Source of the DNA: Prevotella sp. UBA4330
Lineage (GTDB): Bacteria; Bacteroidota; Bacteroidia; Bacteroidales; Bacteroidaceae
Assembly (NCBI GenBank): GCA_002394385.1
Contig: DGTS01000004.1
Span: 38,695-48,191, forward strand
DNA length: 9,497 nucleotides
Reading direction: 5' to 3'
A program made the translations under genes and the position numbers. The notes under the pieces are model-generated. The model made no database searches, had not been told where the DNA came from, and saw only the letters and a list, made by a program, of their open reading frames with translations. Shown here piece by piece: positions 5,714-9,497 of this stretch; within the stretch, counting starts at the first letter, position 1; the number at the start of each line of letters is the position of its first letter.

Positions 5714-6520
5714 TTATTGTCCTCCCTGCAATTCCTGAACAAACTGCCAGCACGACTTGATGTACTTCACCTTGGCGAGTGTGCCCTTGAAAGCCACGAA
5801 CTCGCTGAGGCCGACGTGTGCCTTGTCGGGGTTGTGCCAGTCGTAAGTATATCCGAGTTGTGTCCAGGGATATGCGTTTCCCGGCTCGTAAGAGAACGAG
5901 ACGTTATACTCGAACCAGTCGTGATGGTTTGCCGACACCCCTTCGGGGTATGTCAGTTGCGAGGTGTGGTCGGTAATCTCTGGGTCGTGCGATGGTCGGA
6001 ACAGTGCCTTTGCGTCCACATATACAGCCACAATCTGCGTATGCACCGTGCTCAAGGGCAGTCCCAGCATCTGAAGCAGACGGGTGCGGCTCTCCACGGA
6101 GTCCATTTCGGCGAAGCATGTCGCCTTCTTCTGCCACTCTGAAGGCACCGTGAACCACGACTCTGCCGACTGAAGGCGGAAGGTGTCTGCCTCGTTGCGG
6201 TACATCTCGACGTACTTATCCTTCATCAGCGATGCAACAAGCACCATGTCGGTGTCGCCCACGCGTATCCATTCCTGGTCGGGATTGTCCTTTGCGTTGG
6301 TGATGCTCACCAGTGTGTCAACCACTTTGCTCGGTGTTGGTTCCCGTGCATCGTCCACCGCTTTCTGGTAAAGCGCCTCCAGAGCCACAGTGTCCTTATA
6401 CCATGTGTCCTTTTGCTGTTGTTTCAGTTCGCCCCTGCAGCCTGCCAAAAGGCAGCATCCAAGGCAGAGTGCACAGAACAAGGCACAGCAATTCCTAAGC
6501 ATGTTTCGTTTAAAATTCAT
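5714..6520 (-). CDS. Unrecognised lipoprotein, probably in operon with the ABC exporter
   Basis: This is a 268-residue protein that I do not recognise. A hydrophobic, cysteine-rich signal peptide ends in the lipobox LLAGC with Cys28, predicting a lipid-anchored envelope protein. The mature part begins with a polar stretch (KQQQKD) and a helical region. A mixed, aromatic-rich domain follows, with VGDTDMVLVASLMKDKYV (87-104), WFTVPSEW (122-129) and an HHDWFEYNVSF segment near 199-209. No catalytic motif or transmembrane segment is apparent after the signal. It starts 34 bases after the stop of the ABC exporter gene with no promoter box between, which suggests co-transcription and possibly a partner role, such as substrate delivery or acceptance at the membrane. 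That partnership is an inference from position only. Met7 is an alternative start that leaves the lipobox intact. Confidence 0.82.
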   Translation of the reverse strand: MNFKRNMLRNCCALFCALCLGCCLLAGCRGELKQQQKDTWYKDTVALEALYQKAVDDAREPTPSKVVDTLVSITNAKDNPDQEWIRVGDTDMVLVASLMKDKYVEMYRNEADTFRLQSAESWFTVPSEWQKKATCFAEMDSVESRTRLLQMLGLPLSTVHTQIVAVYVDAKALFRPSHDPEITDHTSQLTYPEGVSANHHDWFEYNVSFSYEPGNAYPWTQLGYTYDWHNPDKAHVGLSEFVAFKGTLAKVKYIKSCWQFVQELQGGQ

Positions 6521-6554
6521 ATTGGTAAAGTGTTAGTAGTTGGTAAATTATGCG

Positions 6555-8381
6555 TTAACTCTGCATCTCGTGCAGTTTCTTATAGTAGCCGTCGCGTGCG
6601 AGGAGTTCCTCGTGTGTGCCGCGTTCCACTATCTGTCCTTCGTGCAGAACGCAGATTTCGTCGCTGTTCTTGATGGTGGAGAGTCGGTGGGCGATGGCTA
6701 TGGTGGTGCGTGTTTTCATCAGCCGCTCCAGTGCGTCCTGCACCAGTCGCTCACTCTCGGTGTCGAGTGCCGATGTCGCCTCGTCGAGAATGAGTATCGG
6801 CGGGTTCTTCAGTATGGCGCGCGCTATGCTCACTCGCTGTCGCTGTCCTCCCGAGAGTCGTCCTCCGCGGTCGCCGATGTTTGTTTCGTAGCCGTGCTCC
6901 GAAGCCTCTATGAACTCGTGTGCGTTGGCTATTTTAGCCGCTCTCACCACATCGTCCATCGTGGCGTTGTCAACGCCGAAGGTGATGTTGCCCCTGAAGG
7001 TGTCGTTGAAGAGTATCGCCTCCTGGTTCACATTGCCTATGAGTTGTCTGAGGTCGTGGATGCCAAGGTCCTTGACGTTGATGCCGTCGATGAGCACCTC
7101 GCCCTCCTGCACGTCGTAGTAGCGCGGTATGAGGTCAACCATTGTCGATTTTCCGCCGCCGCTTTGTCCCACCAGTGCTATGGTCTTGCCCTTCGGAATG
7201 ACGAGGTTGATGTTGCGCAGCACCCACTGCTCGCCATACTTGAACGACACGTTGCGGAACTCTATCTCGCGTTCGAACGAGGCGATATGCTTCGGGTGCT
7301 TTGCCTCAACGATGTTGTTCTCTGCCAGCAGAATCTTATCCACGCGCTCCATCGACGCCAGTCCCTTGGGTATGTTGTAACTTGCCTTGGAGAACTCTTT
7401 CAGGGGGTTGATGATGGAGTAGAGAATCACCATGTAATAGATGAACACCGGACCCGAGAGAGCCATGTCGTTGAGCACCAGCACACCGCCGAACCACAGC
7501 ACGATGACTATCATCAGCGTGCCCAGGAACTCACTCATAGGGTGGGCCATCGACTGACGTATGTTCACGCGCATGATGTTGTTGCGGTAGTCGGAGTTCA
7601 CGTTGTCGAACCTGCGGTTCATCTTCGCCTCGGCGTTGAATGCCTTAATGATGCGCAGTCCGCCCAGAGTCTCCTCCACCTGGCTCATGGTGTCGCTCCA
7701 TAGAGCCTGTGCCTTGATGGACTTCTGCTTCAGTTTCCTGCCCACAAAGCCCATGAACCACCCGAAGATGGGCACGAAGATGACGGCGAAAAGCGTCAGT
7801 TGCCATGATGTCAGGATGAGCGTTATGAGGTAGGCGAGGATTAGTATAGGATTCTTGAAGAGCATGTCGAGGCTCGACATGATGGAGTTCTCTATCTCCT
7901 GAACGTCGCCGCTCATGCGCGCTATGATGTCGCCCTTGCGCTCCTCGCTGAAGAATCCGAGCGGCAGAGACGTTATTTTCTGGTACAGTTGGTTGCGTAT
8001 GTCGCGCACCACACCCGTCCTTATGGGCACTATCGTTGCCGAGGAGAGGAAGTAGGCACCCGTCTTCAGCGCCGTCATCACGGCGAGGAAGAGCCCTATG
8101 AAGAGCAAGGTGGTGGTGGGTCCGAGGTTTCCTATCATCTCTTGGACGTAGGAGTTCATGTTGTTCATCGCCACATCCTTCAGCGATGCGCTGCCCCACG
8201 CCATATACTCGAAGTGCTCCTGCGTCTCCTTTGTCTGGAAAAGGATTTGCAGAATGGGCACGAGAGCCATGAACGAGAAGATGTTCAGCACCGCCGAAAG
8301 GATGTTGAACACCACCGTCAGAACGAGATATTTCTTGTATGGCGGCACGAAGCGCCTCAGAACGCGCAGGAACTCTTTCAT
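6555..8381 (-). CDS. MsbA-like ABC exporter half-transporter (permease fused to ATPase)
   Basis: This 608-residue inner-membrane protein carries one membrane domain and one nucleotide-binding domain, so it should work as a dimer. About six membrane segments lie between residues 18 and 330 (near 18-47, 88-112, 165-190, 193-215, 285-305 and 310-330). The ATPase domain is complete: Walker A GQSGGGKST (405-413), Q-loop Gln453, signature LSGGQ (509-513), Walker B ILILDE (529-534) and H-loop His565. This architecture is that of lipid flippases (MsbA for lipid A) and multidrug exporters; the substrate cannot be told from motifs. I place the start at ATG 8381. The frame stays open to an ATG at 8516, but a perfect promoter lies inside that extension (8417-8448), so the extra 45 residues would precede the transcript. 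The next gene is an unrecognised lipoprotein 34 bases downstream. Confidence 0.93.
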   Translation of the reverse strand: MKEFLRVLRRFVPPYKKYLVLTVVFNILSAVLNIFSFMALVPILQILFQTKETQEHFEYMAWGSASLKDVAMNNMNSYVQEMIGNLGPTTTLLFIGLFLAVMTALKTGAYFLSSATIVPIRTGVVRDIRNQLYQKITSLPLGFFSEERKGDIIARMSGDVQEIENSIMSSLDMLFKNPILILAYLITLILTSWQLTLFAVIFVPIFGWFMGFVGRKLKQKSIKAQALWSDTMSQVEETLGGLRIIKAFNAEAKMNRRFDNVNSDYRNNIMRVNIRQSMAHPMSEFLGTLMIVIVLWFGGVLVLNDMALSGPVFIYYMVILYSIINPLKEFSKASYNIPKGLASMERVDKILLAENNIVEAKHPKHIASFEREIEFRNVSFKYGEQWVLRNINLVIPKGKTIALVGQSGGGKSTMVDLIPRYYDVQEGEVLIDGINVKDLGIHDLRQLIGNVNQEAILFNDTFRGNITFGVDNATMDDVVRAAKIANAHEFIEASEHGYETNIGDRGGRLSGGQRQRVSIARAILKNPPILILDEATSALDTESERLVQDALERLMKTRTTIAIAHRLSTIKNSDEICVLHEGQIVERGTHEELLARDGYYKKLHEMQS

Positions 8382-8416
8382 TATGTCAATGTGAAGCGAT
8401 TGATGATTCGTATGCG

Positions 8417-8448
8417 CAAAGGTAGTCAAAAATCCCCATTCCCACAAA
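8417..8448 (-). promoter_or_regulatory. Bacteroidota-type promoter for the ABC exporter operon
   Basis: On the minus strand TTTG (8445-8448) is followed after exactly 20 bases by TACCTTTG (8417-8424), a perfect match to both boxes of the Bacteroidota promoter. Transcription would begin near 8410, giving a leader of about 30 bases before ATG 8381. This placement decides the start codon of the exporter gene. Confidence 0.72.
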
Positions 8449-8491
8449 AAATAAGTCCCTTTTGTTTGATGCCGGCATATAAAGAGAAAAG

Positions 8492-8552
8492 TAAAATAGC
8501 CTATTTTACTCACCAAAATAGGCTGTTTTGGTCAATAAAATAGGCTATTTTA
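8492..8552. repeat. Three 17-base palindromes at exact 22-base spacing
   Basis: TAAAATAGCCTATTTTA (8492-8508), CAAAATAGGCTGTTTTG (8514-8530) and TAAAATAGGCTATTTTA (8536-8552) are near-perfect palindromes that start 22 bases apart, with 5-base spacers. The first and third are reverse complements of each other. The middle one extends to ACCAAAA...TTTTGGT. They sit 44 bases upstream of the -33 box of the exporter promoter. Evenly spaced dyads upstream of a promoter look like operator sites for a dimeric regulator, but an interspersed repeat is equally possible. Confidence 0.7.
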
Positions 8553-8570
8553 CACTCCTATAGCAAATTG

Positions 8571-8717
8571 AAGGAGTTAAGAAGTTATGGAGTTAAGACA
8601 ACGCCCTACTTTCCAATCGCTCGACCTATGGTCGCTTAGTTTGCAAAAAACTCCTAATGGAATAAGGAGATAATAACTAATGTCATAACTCCTTAACTCC
8701 TTTAACTCCTTAACTCC
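8571..8717. repeat. Inverted element made of 8-base tandem repeats (copy 2)
   Basis: The left side reads GAGTTAAG, AAGTTATG, GAGTTAAG and then ACA (8574-8600) in octamer register. After an 80-base spacer (8601-8680) the right side begins TGTCATAACTCC and continues with TTAACTCC-type octamers to 8717, one of them with an extra base. The inner ends GGAGTTAAGACA and, in complement, GGAGTTATGACA are identical to those of the element at 2952-3180. The spacers differ, and this one contains a small hairpin CGACC-TAT-GGTCG. The element lies about 40 bases after the stop of the DUF3332-like gene. Confidence 0.8.
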
Positions 8718-8755
8718 AAAGAAGTTGAGTTAACGAAACTCTAGTCAGTTAATTT

Positions 8756-9307
8756 TTATCGCAGAGCGAAGAAGTTGCCTTCGCCGAGAGCGACGCGTGC
8801 CTCATACATGCCCTGCTCGTTGAGCGAGATGTCCTTGGTGCTTCCGTCGGGCAGCACAATCTCTGCTGTCTCGTTGTCCTTCATCTTGAGCAGCACCTGC
8901 TTGTCGCCTTCCGACTCTATAGACCATGTCTTGTCTTGCTCGTTGAAGGTGAAGTTGACGAGTTTTCCGTCGGCATCCTTTATCTCGTAACCGTCTTTCA
9001 GTGTGGTTACGGCATAGATGCGCCCGTCGCTTCCCATAATTTCCTGAGTCTTGCCGGCATTAGATGCCACGGGGTTGGTGCCCGTCCAGAACTCTATGGT
9101 GTTGAGAACCAGCACGTCGGCAACGCCGCAAACGGCATAGGCAGGAGATATCACGAGGAAGATGAGTTCGTTAAGGAACTTGTTGTCTGTGGCTGTCTTG
9201 TTCCATGAAAGCACTTTGTTCCAGAGTCCGAAGGAACCGATACATGAGTTAAGTGTGATTGCTGCAATGCAGAGACACACAACGAGTTTAATACTTTTTT
9301 TGAACAT
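8756..9307 (-). CDS. DUF3332-like lipoprotein
   Basis: This 183-residue protein has a lipoprotein signal peptide ending in LNSC with Cys22, so it should be anchored in the envelope. After the lipid-anchored cysteine come GSFGLWNKVLSWN (24-36) and a hydrophobic stretch with NELIFLVISPAYAVCGVADV (46-65) and NTIEFWTGTNP (69-79), which I recognise as the core of the DUF3332 family. The C-terminal half is polar and beta-rich (DGYEIKDADGKLVNF and following). The hydrophobic core may form one or two membrane-associated helices. The family has no established function. The gene has its own promoter at 9359-9390 and ends about 40 bases before an octamer element, so it is probably monocistronic. Confidence 0.85.
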   Translation of the reverse strand: MFKKSIKLVVCLCIAAITLNSCIGSFGLWNKVLSWNKTATDNKFLNELIFLVISPAYAVCGVADVLVLNTIEFWTGTNPVASNAGKTQEIMGSDGRIYAVTTLKDGYEIKDADGKLVNFTFNEQDKTWSIESEGDKQVLLKMKDNETAEIVLPDGSTKDISLNEQGMYEARVALGEGNFFALR

Positions 9308-9358
9308 AATGTGTAGTTTTTATAAGAAACATGTTACGTTTTGTAAACAAAGATGATG

Positions 9359-9390
9359 CAAAAGTAAGCATTTCTATCACAATAAGCAAA
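9359..9390 (-). promoter_or_regulatory. Bacteroidota-type promoter for the DUF3332-like gene
   Basis: On the minus strand TTTG (9387-9390) is followed after exactly 20 bases by TACTTTTG (9359-9366), fitting both boxes. The expected transcript start is near 9352, giving a leader of about 45 bases before ATG 9307. A second near-match, CATCTTTG, at 9348-9355 is weaker. Confidence 0.68.
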
Positions 9391-9409
9391 CAAAATAAGT
9401 TTTTTTTTG

Positions 9410-9497
9410 CAATTATATACTATTTGGTCCCATAAATGAAATAGTGTTTCTAAAGATGCCGTACACATTGTTTCCTCGCCCTTGTAGGGGAGGGGTT
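9410..9497 (+). repeat. Interspersed repeat, copy B (cut by right edge)
   Basis: The plus strand from 9410 to 9487 matches copy A (minus strand, 5707 to 5630) at 63 of 78 positions without gaps. The hairpin-forming ACTATTT and AAATAGT pair is preserved, while the loop bases between them differ most. The C-rich block continues as CCTCGCCCTTGTAGGGGAGG to the window end, so the full element probably continues beyond it. It lies upstream of the DUF3332-like promoter, in the opposite sense to the genes. Confidence 0.78.

Larger units (their letters stand above)
8382..8755. other. Intergenic region with promoter, palindrome array and octamer element
   Basis: This 374-bp stretch has no credible gene. 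It contains the exporter promoter (8417-8448), a perfect 10-base palindrome ATGCCGGCAT (8469-8478), three 22-base-spaced palindromes (8492-8552), and the second copy of the octamer inverted element (8571-8717). A short unique piece then leads to the stop of the next gene. Confidence 0.75.

Noticed and set aside
6540..7703. Long plus-strand open frame of 387 codons
   Set aside because: It is antisense to the ABC exporter, whose Walker A, signature, Walker B and H-loop motifs prove the minus-strand frame. The plus-strand product shows no family features and is an effect of codon use.
8492..8552. Miniature CRISPR array
   Set aside because: Only three palindromic units separated by 5 bases; spacers are far too short.

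Overview
The window reads as chromosomal DNA of a Bacteroidota bacterium, most likely Prevotella or a close relative. The main reason is the promoter type: three of the four promoters I can place match the Bacteroidota pattern TTTG-N20-TAnnTTTG with exactly 20 bases between boxes (one has a single -7 mismatch). Starts lack a clear Shine-Dalgarno sequence. The proteins also fit: three lipoproteins with short signal peptides, a lipoprotein GH3 glycosidase with a fibronectin-like C-terminal domain, and a DUF3332-type lipoprotein. The genus is an inference from style, not from a marker gene.

All seven genes lie on the minus strand, so the order of transcription is right to left. From the right: a DUF3332-like lipoprotein (8756-9307) with its own promoter; an MsbA-like ABC exporter half-transporter (6555-8381) with its own promoter; 34 bases later an unrecognised lipoprotein (5714-6520), probably in the same operon; a GH3 glycosidase lipoprotein (3178-5553); a maltose/galactoside O-acetyltransferase-type enzyme (2335-2946); an atypical SDR/NAD-epimerase-like protein (373-1395); and the proline-rich N-terminus of a protein cut by the left edge (1-282). 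The glycosidase and acetyltransferase suggest carbohydrate processing at the envelope and in the cytoplasm. The exporter and its lipoprotein suggest export of a lipid or drug-like substrate. I see no single pathway joining all seven.

The coding content is ordinary. The unusual part is the intergenic DNA, which is packed with structured repeats. There are two copies of an inverted element built from a strict 8-base tandem repeat (2952-3180 and 8571-8717) that share the same inner junctions. Another octamer run follows the acetyltransferase stop (2291-2330). A separate repeat of at least 78 bases is present twice in opposite orientation at 81 % identity (5591-5707, and 9410 to the right edge). 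A 27-bp perfect hairpin has arms that are themselves palindromes (1728-1790). A 123-bp hairpin element resembles a miniature mobile element (2133-2255). Two separate arrays have a 22-base period (1990-2100 and 8492-8552). No RNA gene, CRISPR array, insertion sequence with a transposase, defence system or phage gene is visible. The best candidates for something undescribed are these repeat families, whose function cannot be decided from one window.
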